From NCBI RefSeq assembly GCF_003011965.1, contig NZ_PXWG01000010.1, positions 1 through 64,000 on the forward strand: a stretch of 64,000 nt of DNA, in the 5' to 3' direction. A program made the translations under genes and the position numbers. Below, piece after piece: positions 44,164-56,017 of the stretch. Each line of letters starts with the position of its first letter. Within the stretch, counting starts at the first letter, position 1. The notes under the pieces were generated by a model, which was not told the DNA's origin, did not search any database, and was given only the letters and a program-made list of their open reading frames with translations. Source of the DNA: Streptosporangium nondiastaticum (lineage in GTDB: Bacteria; Actinomycetota; Actinomycetes; Streptomycetales; Streptomycetaceae).

Positions 44164-45048
44164 GTGAGTACCCTTGCGCACACCATGATGACCGCGGCTC
44201 GCCCCGCCGACTCCGGCCTCGCAGGCCCGGGCGAGCTTGACCGTTACTCCTATGCGGAGGCCCCGGGGGCCGACCGCGGAGCACCGCCCGCCTGGGACGG
44301 CGAGGCGGAGCTGAGCCGTGCCGGCCGCAGGGCCGCCGGCAGCCGGGGCCGGGGCCTGCACGGCCAGCTCGTGCAGCAGCTCGGCCAGATGATCGTCTCG
44401 GGCGACCTGGGCGCGGACCGCCCGCTCGTCCCCGAGGAGATCGGACAGCGCTTCGAGGTCTCCCGGACCGTCGTTCGCGAATCCCTGCGCGTCCTGGAGG
44501 CCAAGGGCCTCGTCAGCGCGCGCCCCAACGTCGGCACGCGCGTCCGCCCCGTCAGCGACTGGAACCTCCTCGACCCCGACATCATCGAGTGGCGGGCCTT
44601 CGGCCCGCAGCGGGAGGACCAGCGCCGCGAGCTGTGCGAGCTGCGCTGGACCATCGAGCCGCTGGCCGCCCGCCTCGCCGCCGGGCACGGCCGCGAGGAC
44701 GTCCAGCAGCGCTTGGCCGACATGGCCGAGATCATGGGCCACGCCCTGGCCCAGGGCGACTCGCTCACCTTCACCCGCGCCGACGCCGAGTTCCACTCCC
44801 TGCTCCTGCAGGTCGCCGGCAATCGCATGCTGGAGCACCTCGCCGGCATCGTGTCCTCCGCCCTGCACGTCTCGGGCGCGCCCTCCGGCGGCTGTGACCG
44901 TCCCACCGAGGCCGGCGTGGGGCACCACCTCCGCATCGTCGACGCCGTCGGCGCGGGCGACGGGGCCGGGGCCGAGGCCGCCATGCGGCAGCTGCTCATC
45001 GCCCACCCGGACGTCGAGCGCGTGGTGCCCGCACCGCGCGAGCACTGA
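44164..45048 (+). CDS. GntR/FadR-family regulator
   Basis: A 294-residue regulator from GTG 44164, though the AAAGGAGG at 44155-44162 is only 1 nt away and ATG 44185 or 44188 may be the true start. The winged HTH is GLHGQLVQQLGQMIVSGDL followed by EEIGQRFEVSRTVVRESLRVLEAKGLV, typical of GntR, and the C-terminal FCD domain (ELCELRWTIEPLAARLAAGH, FHSLLLQVAGNRMLEHLAG) carries metal-binding His. FCD regulators usually sense sugar acids or other carboxylates. The gene lies just upstream of hrdB, with a hairpin between. Confidence 0.88.
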   Translation: MSTLAHTMMTAARPADSGLAGPGELDRYSYAEAPGADRGAPPAWDGEAELSRAGRRAAGSRGRGLHGQLVQQLGQMIVSGDLGADRPLVPEEIGQRFEVSRTVVRESLRVLEAKGLVSARPNVGTRVRPVSDWNLLDPDIIEWRAFGPQREDQRRELCELRWTIEPLAARLAAGHGREDVQQRLADMAEIMGHALAQGDSLTFTRADAEFHSLLLQVAGNRMLEHLAGIVSSALHVSGAPSGGCDRPTEAGVGHHLRIVDAVGAGDGAGAEAAMRQLLIAHPDVERVVPAPREH

Positions 45049-45091
45049 CCGCGGAGAGGAGCGGGACGGTACGAGTGGGGTCGTACGGAAG

Positions 45092-45133
45092 GGCCGCACG
45101 CGCAGGGCCGGGCCAGGGCCCACGCGTGCGGCC
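45092..45133. terminator. Hairpin after the GntR-family gene
   Basis: GGCCGCACGCG pairs perfectly with CGCGTGCGGCC across a 20-base GC-rich loop. Confidence 0.6.
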
Positions 45134-45280
45134 GGATGCGCGGCCGCACGCGTGAGCCGTCCGGTGGCGCGGGCGCCCCTCCCGGAACTCGGACCGGGAC
45201 GCCAGGAAGTGGAGTGTTCTGTCCAGTTGAGCAGGCATTCATTCCGGTTTGGGGTGTGACTCGGGCCACGAGGATTGGGC

Positions 45281-45307
45281 GTAACGCTCCTTGAGGCAGT
45301 GCGATGA
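45281..45307 (+). promoter_or_regulatory. Candidate hrdB promoter, GTAAC / CGATGA
   Basis: GTAAC at 45281 and CGATGA at 45302, with 16 bp between, look like an ECF sigma promoter. In Streptomyces hrdB is known to depend on the ECF factor ShbA, but I cannot confirm that this is the ShbA motif. Confidence 0.45.
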
Positions 45308-45482
45308 CTAAAGAGGTGGTGGACGCGGAGGGAATACCGGCCTCGTCCGGGGCGCTGTCTCCGTCTGCATCCCATCACCCGCGCGCCGTCGGTTCATCCT
45401 TAGCCGGCGGTCGTCGGAACCGGTTCCCCGATCAGGGCGGGCCGGGGCCGGAAGCCGTTTCCATCGTTCCGAGAGGTTGTTC

Positions 45483-47033
<1,551 letters not shown>

Positions 47034-47056
47034 ACCCGGAGCGGTACGCAGCAGTC

Positions 47057-47101
47057 CCCGCAGGGCCCGGCACCTCGTGAAGAGGCGCCGGGCCCTGCGG
47101 G
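47057..47101 (+). terminator. hrdB terminator, 15-bp stem
   Basis: CCCGCAGGGCCCGGC and its complement form a 15-bp perfect stem around a 15-base loop, 23 bp after the hrdB stop. Confidence 0.75.
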
Positions 47102-47217
47102 CTGTACGGGTGACAGTGCGACGGATCCGGAGGCATGCCGTCCAGGTTCCGGATGCGCCGCAGGCCGTGCGGGTTGACTCTTGGTGTACGAGGAACTCCG
47201 CAGAGTCAGGAGACTGT

Positions 47218-48315
47218 ATGCGTTCGCTGAGCTGCCTGCTGGCCGGGACGATCGCGCTACTGGTCGCGGTCCCCGCTCCGGCGGTGGCGGACCGTGCGGT
47301 CGTCGGGGGGCAGGCCGTCAGGAGCTCCGAGGCGCCCTGGGTGGTCGCCCTGGGCAGCCGGCAGCGGTTCGGGCCCGCCAGGGCCGGGCAGTTCTGCGGC
47401 GGCGTCGTCGTGGCCCGCAGAACGGTCGTCACGGCCGCGCACTGCCTGAGCCACGAGGTGCTCGGCGTCGACGTGAACGAGGCGAACGACCTGCGCGTCA
47501 TCATCGGCCGGGACGACCTGCGAGGCGTCGGCGGCTCGGAGGTGGAGCCGCAGGAGACCTGGGTCAATCCGGGCTTCGACCCCAGCAGCAACGCCGGGGA
47601 CATCGCCGTCCTCACCCTGAAGAACGCGGTGCCGGAGAGCTACGTGATCCCGATGGCGCAGCAGGGCGACCCGGCGTACCAGGTGGGCGGGCAGGCCACC
47701 GTCTACGGCTGGGGGGACGTCGTGGGCAACGGCAGCTACTCGGACATCCTGCGCGGGGCGCGCGTGCGCGTCCTGCAGGACACGGCGTGCGAGCGGGCCT
47801 ATCCGGGCAGCGCGGAGGGGGTCTACCGCCGGGCGTCCATGCTGTGCGCCGGGATGCCGCTGGGCGGGCGGGACGCCTGCCAGGGCGACAGCGGCGGACC
47901 GCTGGTGGCCAAGGGCAAGGTCGTGGGCGTGGTGTCCTGGGGGGCCGGCTGCGGCCAGCCCCTGTATCCGGGCGTGTACACCCGGATCTCGGCCTACACG
48001 GCCCTCGTGGCCTCGCACAGCCCCGACGGGGCACGGCCGGAGGCTCCGGCCCAGCAGCCTGCCACTCAGCCCGCTGTGACGCCCGGGCAGCCGCCCGCGG
48101 CGCAGCCCCACAGGCCGCCCGCCGGCAAGGGGGTCAAGACCGAGCCCAGGCCCCGGGGCGTACGAGAGCGGGCGGCTTCCCCCGCAGTGGGGGCAGCCGC
48201 CCGCGGCTGTCCGGCACAGGGTGGCCGGACCTCGCTCGTCGTCGGATGCGATGTGTCAGCGTTCCGCTACGGACTCAGCGGTCCTCGTCGGGCGCAGACG
48301 CCGGGGAGGCGGTGA
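47218..48315 (+). CDS. Secreted trypsin-like serine protease
   Basis: About 365 residues from ATG 47218 (AGGAG upstream). A signal peptide of about 24 residues ends at PAPAVADRA, and the mature domain starts at VVGGQAVRSSEAPW, the zymogen-cleavage pattern of S1 proteases. The triad is His in TAAHCL, Asp in GDIAVL and Ser in GDSGGP, and the Asp six residues before Ser (RDACQGDSGGP) gives trypsin-like specificity. After about residue 265 there is a Pro/Ala/Gln-rich tail of 100 residues, whose end overlaps the convergent DUF7455 gene by 41 bp. That tail may be spurious or a wall-anchoring linker. Confidence 0.88.
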   Translation: MRSLSCLLAGTIALLVAVPAPAVADRAVVGGQAVRSSEAPWVVALGSRQRFGPARAGQFCGGVVVARRTVVTAAHCLSHEVLGVDVNEANDLRVIIGRDDLRGVGGSEVEPQETWVNPGFDPSSNAGDIAVLTLKNAVPESYVIPMAQQGDPAYQVGGQATVYGWGDVVGNGSYSDILRGARVRVLQDTACERAYPGSAEGVYRRASMLCAGMPLGGRDACQGDSGGPLVAKGKVVGVVSWGAGCGQPLYPGVYTRISAYTALVASHSPDGARPEAPAQQPATQPAVTPGQPPAAQPHRPPAGKGVKTEPRPRGVRERAASPAVGAAARGCPAQGGRTSLVVGCDVSAFRYGLSGPRRAQTPGRR

Positions 48316-48505
48316 GCCGCTCCGTCTCGTCCTGTATTTCCGCGGCGATCTTCTTGAGTTCTGGCTCGAACTTGCGTCCATGGTGGGCGCAGAAGAGCAG
48401 TTCACCGCCGCTCATGAGAACGACGCGCAGGTAGGCCTGAGCGCCGCACCGGTCGCAGCGGTCAGCGGCCGTCAGCGGGCTCGCGGGGGTCAGAACAGTA
48501 GTCAC
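48275..48505 (-). CDS. DUF7455 small zinc-ribbon-like protein
   Basis: A 76-residue protein from GTG 48505. It contains CDRCGAQAYLR and LFCAHHGRKF, a Cys2-Cys/His pattern that could bind zinc, followed by a charged helical tail (PELKKIAAEIQDETERL). It is a conserved actinobacterial protein usually found near hrdB and parE. The function is unknown. It is divergent from parE and overlaps the 3' end of the protease gene. Confidence 0.9.
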   Translation of the reverse strand: MTTVLTPASPLTAADRCDRCGAQAYLRVVLMSGGELLFCAHHGRKFEPELKKIAAEIQDETERLTASPASAPDEDR

Positions 48506-48767
48506 GTCGCCTCTTCTCTAGCTCGACGAGCTGTCGTACCAGGGTCAACATCCAACCAGGCCGAAAACGTTCCCGCTCACGGCTTTTCCTCGAAAGTTCC
48601 TTCCGAGTCGCTTCCGAGTCGGCCAGATCTTGACGGTTGGCGGCGAATGAGCCGTATTGCGTGGGCCTACGGTTTCACATCGCTGGGGGCTTTCGTCCTC
48701 CCGGCCGGCTTGCCGGTGTTCTTGAGGACGTGCCCGGAGCCTAAATGGTTCATGCCTCCAAGGGAAC

Positions 48768-48783
48768 GTGATGTGCACGTCAC
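48768..48783. promoter_or_regulatory. Near-palindrome GTGATGTGCACGTCAC before parE
   Basis: A 16-bp dyad with one mismatched pair, 13 bp upstream of the SOS-like box. The regulator is unknown. Confidence 0.4.
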
Positions 48784-48795
48784 TCCATCGTGTCA

Positions 48796-48811
48796 TCGAA
48801 CGTGTGATCGA
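48796..48811 (+). promoter_or_regulatory. SOS-like (LexA) box upstream of parE
   Basis: TCGAACGTGTGATCGA matches TCGAAC-N4-GTTCGA at 11 of 12 positions, and its first 11 bases are identical to the lexA box in this window. A TAGCAT -10-like hexamer lies 9 bp downstream. Confidence 0.5.
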
Positions 48812-48820
48812 CGGCTCGAC

Positions 48821-48826
48821 TAGCAT
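48821..48826 (+). promoter_or_regulatory. Candidate parE -10 box (TAGCAT)
   Basis: TAGCAT lies about 120 nt before the parE GTG; the SOS-like box would cover the -35 region. Confidence 0.35.
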
Positions 48827-48947
48827 GGTCGTTCCCACGGGTGGCTGCACAAAGGCTCTACCAGGCATCGGTACCCTCTGAACGGCAACCGGGCCGCCGG
48901 TCCGCCCGACCGGGGCCGAAAAGAAATTCAGCGAGGAGCGAACCCGC

Positions 48948-51068
<2,121 letters not shown>

Positions 51069-51120
51069 CCCGTCCCTCCCGGACGGTCCCTCCAGGGCTG
51101 TCCCTCCCGGGTACCTCCCT

Positions 51121-51154
51121 GGTGCTCTCTCCACCCGTGGGTGGAGGGAGCACC
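51121..51154 (+). terminator. parE terminator hairpin
   Basis: GGTGCTCTCTCCACCC pairs with GGGTGGAGGGAGCACC with one T-G mismatch and a 2-base loop, 53 bp after the stop. Confidence 0.7.
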
Positions 51155-51267
51155 GTCGTGCATCTCCACCCGGGACCCACCCGTGCTCCGATCCGCGCCG
51201 GGAGCCGGATCCGTAGTTTCGGAAGCGTTCGTCGTCAGCGCTTTTCCGGGATCCGCGGAGGCTCCTC

Positions 51268-51756
51268 ATGCCGGGTATGGCCAATGGTCTGGTGATCGTC
51301 GCCGTTGTCGTGCTCACGCTGGTCCGGCAGGTCCGGCCGCAGCGGGTGAGCACGGACGCCAGGAGCTGGTGGGTTCTGCCGGCCGTACTGGTCTTCCTGG
51401 CCGTGCGCGAGCCCGGGCTCATCGATCCCGCGCACCGGGCCGTGTCCGCCGGACTGCTGGCGGGCGGGGTCCTGGCCGGGCTCGCCACGGGGGCCGCCTG
51501 GGCGTGGAGCAGCCGCGTCTGGGCGGACGCGTCCGGCGAGACCTGGGCCCAGGGCAGCAGGGCGACGGCCGCGATATGGCTCGGCGGGGCCGCCCTGAGG
51601 CTGGGGCTGCACGGCCTGGGCGCGCTGGCGGGCGTCCACCAGGGAAGCTCCGCGACGATGGTGACCGTCGCCGCCGTGCTGCTGGCCCGTAGCGCCGTGG
51701 TCCTCCACCGCGTCCACGGCATACGCCCGGCGTACCGTGTCACGGCCGGCGGCTGA
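51268..51756 (+). CDS. DUF1453/CcdC-like membrane protein
   Basis: A 162-residue integral membrane protein with four hydrophobic segments (MANGLVIVAVVVLTLV, WVLPAVLVFLAV, HRAVSAGLLAGGVLAGLA, MVTVAAVLLARSAVVL) and the conserved basic and polar pattern of DUF1453. The function is unknown. The start at ATG 51268 follows GGAGGCTCCTC. It lies 28 bp upstream of a histidine kinase gene, so the protein and the two-component system are probably cotranscribed. Confidence 0.8.
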   Translation: MPGMANGLVIVAVVVLTLVRQVRPQRVSTDARSWWVLPAVLVFLAVREPGLIDPAHRAVSAGLLAGGVLAGLATGAAWAWSSRVWADASGETWAQGSRATAAIWLGGAALRLGLHGLGALAGVHQGSSATMVTVAAVLLARSAVVLHRVHGIRPAYRVTAGG

Positions 51757-51784
51757 CACCGGCTGCAGGGTGGAAGGATCGCGC

Positions 51785-52948
51785 GTGCCGATGGAGAACT
51801 GGACGGCCTGGCCCGCCCGCGAGGCCCTCTCCGGGGTCGGGGTGCCGAGGCGCCGGCAGGTGATGACGTGGGGCGTCAGGGGAGTCCTGGCGGCCCTGGT
51901 GCTCTGGGGGGCGCTGCGCAACGGCTCCTTCCACGGCTGGGGGTACGCGGCCCTCGCCGCGGGCTTCCTGGCCTGCGCCGCCGCCATGCGGGGCTACTTC
52001 CTCGCCACGCTGGCGCGGCGGCCGGGGCTCTCCCTGGCGCTCCTCGGGGTGCTGCTGGGGGTGGGAGCGGCCGCCCAGCTGGCCGGGGAGCACACCTCGG
52101 CCGCCGTGCTCTGGGGCAGCACCGTCGTGATCGCTGTGGAGCGGCTGCCGCTCCTCCACGCGCTGAGCGTCTCGGCCGTCGCCATGGGGGCCTACGCCCT
52201 GGCGAGCACCGAGCGGCCGCTGGTGATCGTGGGCACGGTGGTGGCGCTGCCCTTCGTCGGCTACGCGCTCCGGCTGGACGAGGAGGCGCGGGGGGCCGGG
52301 TTCCGGCTGCTGGCCCAGGAGCGGGCGGCGCGGCGCGCGGAGGCGGAGTCGGCGGCGCTGGCCGAGCGGGCCCGGATCGCCCGGGAGATCCATGACGTGC
52401 TCGCGCACAGCCTGTCCGCGCAGATGGTGCACCTTGAGGCGGCCCGGCTGCTGATCGAGCGCGGTGAGGACCCGCAGCGGGTGCTGGAGCGGGTGGTGGC
52501 GGCCCGGAGCATGGCGCGCGAGGGACTGGCCGAGACCCGGCAGGCCCTGTCCGCGCTGCGCGGGGAGCTGAGTCCCGTGGAGGAGTTCCTGCGGGAGTCC
52601 GCGGCGGGGGAGGGGACGCGGCTGGAGGTGACGGGGGAGCCGCGGGCCCTGCCGGCCGAGGCCGGGCTGGCGGTGCGCAGGGTCGCGCAGGAGGCGCTGA
52701 CCAATGTGCGCAAGCACGCCCCGGGTGCACGGGTGGAGATGCGGTTCACCTATCTGGAGGGGTGGGTCGAGCTGTGGGTCCGCGACCGGGGGGCGCGCGG
52801 AGCGTCGGGAGAACTGGGGGCCGCCGGCGCCGGGTACGGTCTGCTGGGGATGAGGGAGCGGGCCGAGCTGCTGGGCGGCACGCTGGACGCCGGGCCGGCA
52901 GGGTCCGGGGAGGAGGGGTTCGTGGTGCGTCTGCGGGTGCCCGCGTGA
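51785..52948 (+). CDS. NarL-type sensor histidine kinase
   Basis: A 387-residue kinase. GTG 51785 is chosen because GGAAGGA lies 5-6 nt upstream; an upstream GTG at 51737 would overlap the previous gene. Four or five membrane segments lie between residues 28 and 160. The HisKA_3 domain has the phospho-acceptor His203 in RIAREIHDVLAHSL, and the HATPase region shows VRRVAQEALTNVRKHAPG and GYGLLGMRERAELLGG. No extracellular sensor domain is visible, so the signal is likely sensed in the membrane. The response regulator gene starts in the stop codon (GTGA overlap). Confidence 0.92.
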   Translation: MPMENWTAWPAREALSGVGVPRRRQVMTWGVRGVLAALVLWGALRNGSFHGWGYAALAAGFLACAAAMRGYFLATLARRPGLSLALLGVLLGVGAAAQLAGEHTSAAVLWGSTVVIAVERLPLLHALSVSAVAMGAYALASTERPLVIVGTVVALPFVGYALRLDEEARGAGFRLLAQERAARRAEAESAALAERARIAREIHDVLAHSLSAQMVHLEAARLLIERGEDPQRVLERVVAARSMAREGLAETRQALSALRGELSPVEEFLRESAAGEGTRLEVTGEPRALPAEAGLAVRRVAQEALTNVRKHAPGARVEMRFTYLEGWVELWVRDRGARGASGELGAAGAGYGLLGMRERAELLGGTLDAGPAGSGEEGFVVRLRVPA

Positions 52949-53721
52949 CGGGTGGCGGTGCTGTGGGCACCGGCGGTGGTGCGGGCGAGATCGCGAGGGT
53001 CGTCGTCGCGGACGACCAGACCGTGGTGCGTGAGGGCATCGTGATGCTGCTGGGGCTGCTCCCCGGCATTGAGGTCGTCGGTGCGGCGGCCGACGGGGAG
53101 GAGGCGGTGCGGCTCGTAGCCGAGCACGCTCCGGACGTGGTGCTGATGGACCTGCGGATGCCCCGCTGCGACGGAGTGGAGGCCACGCGGCGCATCCGGG
53201 CCGAGCACCCGGCCACGCACGTCGTCGTCCTGACCACCTACGCGGACGACGACTCGCTGTTCCCCGCGCTCCGGGCGGGGGCGCGCGGCTATCTCACCAA
53301 GGACGCCGGCGGCGAGGAGATCGTCCGGGCCGTGCGGCACGTGATGTCGGGCGAGGCCGGGCTGTCGCCGAACGTGCAGCGGCGGCTCCTGGAACGGCTC
53401 TCGGATCCCGCCGCGGCCGGCGGTGCCGCGCCTGCCGGCCCGCCCGCCGGTGCGGTGCCGGCCTCGTTCCCGGCGGCCGCGTCCCCGGTCCGCCGGGAGC
53501 TCCCCGACGGGCTCACCGCGCGTGAGGCGGAGGTGCTGTCGCTGGTCGCCGAGGGCCTGTCGAACGCCGAGATCGCCCGGCGGCTGCACGTGAGCACGGC
53601 GACGGTGAAGACGCACATCAACAACCTCTTCGCCAAGACGGGCGTGCGCGACCGCGCCCAGGCCATGCGCTACGCCTTCCAGTACGGCATCGCGCGGCCC
53701 CCGGGCTCATCCATCACCTGA
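52945..53721 (+). CDS. NarL/LuxR-type response regulator
   Basis: A 258-residue regulator overlapping the kinase gene by 4 nt. The receiver domain has Asp24-Asp24-type acidic residues in VVVADDQ, phospho-acceptor Asp69 in DVVLMDLRMP and Lys in GYLTKDAG. An Ala/Pro-rich linker of about 40 residues precedes the LuxR HTH (LTAREAEVLSLVAEGLSNAEIA, ATVKTHINNLFAKTG). With the kinase it forms a complete two-component system. A likely target is the downstream DUF485/symporter pair, but this is inferred from proximity only. Confidence 0.93.
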   Translation: MTGGGAVGTGGGAGEIARVVVADDQTVVREGIVMLLGLLPGIEVVGAAADGEEAVRLVAEHAPDVVLMDLRMPRCDGVEATRRIRAEHPATHVVVLTTYADDDSLFPALRAGARGYLTKDAGGEEIVRAVRHVMSGEAGLSPNVQRRLLERLSDPAAAGGAAPAGPPAGAVPASFPAAASPVRRELPDGLTAREAEVLSLVAEGLSNAEIARRLHVSTATVKTHINNLFAKTGVRDRAQAMRYAFQYGIARPPGSSIT

Positions 53722-53835
53722 TGGGGTGAACGTCGGGCCGACGGCCCGGCCCGGGCACCGGCGTTCCGCCCATCCTTGGGTCCCTGACGGCGGGTGACAC
53801 CGGTCGGCCGGGCCCGGCGACCCAAGGAGAGTTCG

Positions 53836-54312
53836 GTGGAGAAGCACGACAGACGCAGTTCCGGGGGAAGCGCTGCCGGAACGATTCAGCCGACCGCCCT
53901 GGACATCTACAGCGAGGTCCAGCGCGGCGCCGCCTTCCGGGAAGTGCGCCGCCGCTACCGCCGGTTCGCGTTCCCCGCGGCGGCCGCGTTCCTGCTCTGG
54001 TATCTGGCCTACGTGGTGACGGCGATCGCCGCACCCGGCCTGATGGCCCGCCAGGTGGCGGGCGCGCTCAACGTCGCGATGGTCGCCGGCTTCGCCCAGT
54101 TCGCCACGACGTTCCTGCTCACCTGGGCCTACGCCCGCCACGCCCGGCTGCACCGGGACCCGGCGGCGCTGGAGCTGCGCTGGGCGGTCAGCCTGGAGAC
54201 CCGCCAGGACGCCGCGCCCGTCCCCGTCCCCGCACCGGCCCCCGTCCCCGGCGTCCCGCAGGCCCGACGGGCCGGCGCCCCCGCCCTCCGTCCGCGGGGC
54301 GAGCACCGATGA
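53836..54312 (+). CDS. DUF485 membrane protein
   Basis: A 158-residue protein with two hydrophobic segments (FAFPAAAAFLLWYLAYVVTAI and AMVAGFAQFATTFLLTWAYA) preceded by FREVRRRYRRF, the DUF485 signature. DUF485 proteins are the small partners of ActP-type acetate/cation symporters. The C-terminal 40 residues are Pro/Ala-rich. GTG 53836 follows AAGGAGA. The stop overlaps the symporter start (ATGA), so translation is coupled. Confidence 0.9.
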   Translation: MEKHDRRSSGGSAAGTIQPTALDIYSEVQRGAAFREVRRRYRRFAFPAAAAFLLWYLAYVVTAIAAPGLMARQVAGALNVAMVAGFAQFATTFLLTWAYARHARLHRDPAALELRWAVSLETRQDAAPVPVPAPAPVPGVPQARRAGAPALRPRGEHR

Positions 54313-55901
54313 CCGGCGCCCACCACGTCCTGGCCCTCGCCCTGTTCAGCGGCTTCGTCCTCGTCACGCTGGCCATCACCACCTTGGTGGGCCGCGGCCG
54401 CCGCGGCTCCCCGGAGGAGTTCTACGCGGGCGGCCGGCTCTTCTCCCCCATGGAGAACGGTTTCGCCATCGCGGGCGACTACATGTCCGCCGCCTCCTTC
54501 CTCGGCGTCACCGGCCTCATCGCCCTCTACGGCTACGACGGCATCCTCTACACCGTGGGCTTCCTCGTCGCCTGGCTCGTCGTGCTCTTCCTCGTCGCCG
54601 AACTCGTCCGCAACTGCGGCCGGTTCACCCTCGCCGACGTCCTGGTGACCCGGCTGCGCGAGCGGCCGGTCAGGATCGCGACCGGGGTCTCCTCCGTCAC
54701 CGTCTCCGTCGTCTACCTCGTCGCCCAGATGGTCGGCGCGGGCAGCCTCATGACACTGCTGCTGGGCGGCACGGGCGCGTGGGCCCGCGCCTGGACGGTC
54801 GTCGGCGTCGGCGTGCTGATGGTCGTCTACATCACCCTGGGCGGCATGCGGGCCGCCACCTGGATCCAGATCGTCAAGGCCGTCCTGCTGCTCGGCGGCA
54901 CGACCGCCCTCACCGTCCTCGTCCTCCTGCGCTTCCACGGCGACCTCTCCGCCCTGCTCACCACCGCGGCCGATCGCAGCGGCCACGGCCGGGCCTTCCT
55001 CGCCCCCGGCCTGAAGTACGGCGGCGACTGGACCTCCCGGCTGGACTTCGTGAGCCTGGGCCTCGCGCTCGTCCTCGGCACCGCGGGGCTGCCGCACATC
55101 CTCTCGCGCTTCTACACGGTGCCCACGGCCCGCGCCGCCCGCCGCTCGGTGATCTGGTCCATCGGGCTCATCGGCACCTTCTACCTGATGACCGTCGTGC
55201 TCGGCTTCGGCGCCGCCGCGGTGCTCGGCTCCGGCGCCGTGCGGGCCGCGGGAGCCGGCGGGAACAACGCGGTGCCGCTGCTCGCCCTCGACCTGGGCGG
55301 CGGCCCCGGGTCCACCGGCGGCACGGTGCTGTTCTCCGTGGTCGCGGCCGTCGCCTTCGCCACGATCCTCGCCGTCGTCGCCGGGGTCACGCTGGCCTCC
55401 TCCGCCTCGGTGGCCCACGACCTGTACCGGACGCTCGGCCGCCGCGCCCGTACGCCCCGCAGCGAAGTGGCGGTCGCGAGGGCCGCGGCCGCCGGCACCG
55501 GGGCGGTGGCCATCGGGCTCGGCCTGCTCGCCCAGGACCTCAACGTCGCCTCCCTGGTGGGGCTCGCCTTCGCCGTCGCCGCCTCGGCGAACCTGCCCGT
55601 GCTGCTCTACTCGCTCTTCTGGCGGCGGTTCACCACCCGAGGCGCGGTCTGGTCGGTCTACGGCGGGCTGGTCCCGGCCGTGGCGCTCGTCGTCCTGTCA
55701 CCGATCGTCTCCGGCGCCCCCGGGGCGGTCTTCCCCGGCCTGGACTTCGCGTACTTCCCGCTGGAGAACCCCGGCCTCGTCTCCGTCCCCCTGGGCTTCC
55801 TCGCCGGCTGGCTCGGCACGGTGACCTCGCCCGAACCGGCCGACGCCGCCGGGCACGCCGAGACGGAGGTGCGCTCGCTGACCGGCGCCGGCGCGGCGTG
55901 A
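54309..55901 (+). CDS. Sodium/solute symporter, ActP-like acetate permease
   Basis: A 530-residue SSS-family transporter with about 13 membrane segments. The sodium-site region is EEFYAGGRLFSPMENGFAIAGDYMSAASFLGVTGLIAL, and GTAGLPHILSRFYTVPTARAARRS is a further SSS hallmark. ActP-type proteins take up acetate, glycolate or other short monocarboxylates with a cation. The 4-nt overlap with the DUF485 gene gives the usual YjcH-ActP pair. The substrate cannot be read from sequence. Tandem repeats follow the gene. Confidence 0.92.
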   Translation: MTGAHHVLALALFSGFVLVTLAITTLVGRGRRGSPEEFYAGGRLFSPMENGFAIAGDYMSAASFLGVTGLIALYGYDGILYTVGFLVAWLVVLFLVAELVRNCGRFTLADVLVTRLRERPVRIATGVSSVTVSVVYLVAQMVGAGSLMTLLLGGTGAWARAWTVVGVGVLMVVYITLGGMRAATWIQIVKAVLLLGGTTALTVLVLLRFHGDLSALLTTAADRSGHGRAFLAPGLKYGGDWTSRLDFVSLGLALVLGTAGLPHILSRFYTVPTARAARRSVIWSIGLIGTFYLMTVVLGFGAAAVLGSGAVRAAGAGGNNAVPLLALDLGGGPGSTGGTVLFSVVAAVAFATILAVVAGVTLASSASVAHDLYRTLGRRARTPRSEVAVARAAAAGTGAVAIGLGLLAQDLNVASLVGLAFAVAASANLPVLLYSLFWRRFTTRGAVWSVYGGLVPAVALVVLSPIVSGAPGAVFPGLDFAYFPLENPGLVSVPLGFLAGWLGTVTSPEPADAAGHAETEVRSLTGAGAA

Positions 55902-55925
55902 CGCCTCCGGCGGAGGCGGCGAGAG

Positions 55926-55993
55926 CACTGGAGCCGCGTCACGGCACTGCCACGGCACTGCAGCCGCGCCACGGCACCGGAGCCGCGTCACGC
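55926..55993. repeat. Four tandem units of about 19 bp
   Basis: Units such as CACTGGAGCCGCGTCACGG begin at 55926, 55945 (truncated to 11 bp), 55956 and 55975. They fill the short gap between the symporter and the convergent response regulator gene. Confidence 0.8.
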
Positions 55994-56017
55994 ATCGCGG
56001 TCCACGGAGCGGCGGAG

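Larger units (their letters stand above)
45049..45482. other. hrdB upstream region
   Basis: This 434-bp stretch has no convincing gene. It holds the GntR terminator, an ECF-type promoter-like pair at 45281-45307, the palindrome GGAACCGGTTCC at 45416-45427 and a leader of roughly 170 nt to hrdB. Confidence 0.6.
48506..48947. other. DUF7455-parE divergent regulatory region
   Basis: A 442-bp region without a convincing gene. It holds a tandem 11-bp repeat (CTTCCGAGTCG twice at 48600-48621), a near-palindrome GTGATGTGCACGTCAC at 48768, an SOS-like box at 48796 and a -10-like TAGCAT at 48821. Confidence 0.65.

Noticed and set aside
45049-45482. SigR-type promoter for hrdB (GGAAT and GTT)
   Set aside because: GGAAT occurs at 45331, but no GTT lies 18-19 bp downstream, so the pattern does not fit.
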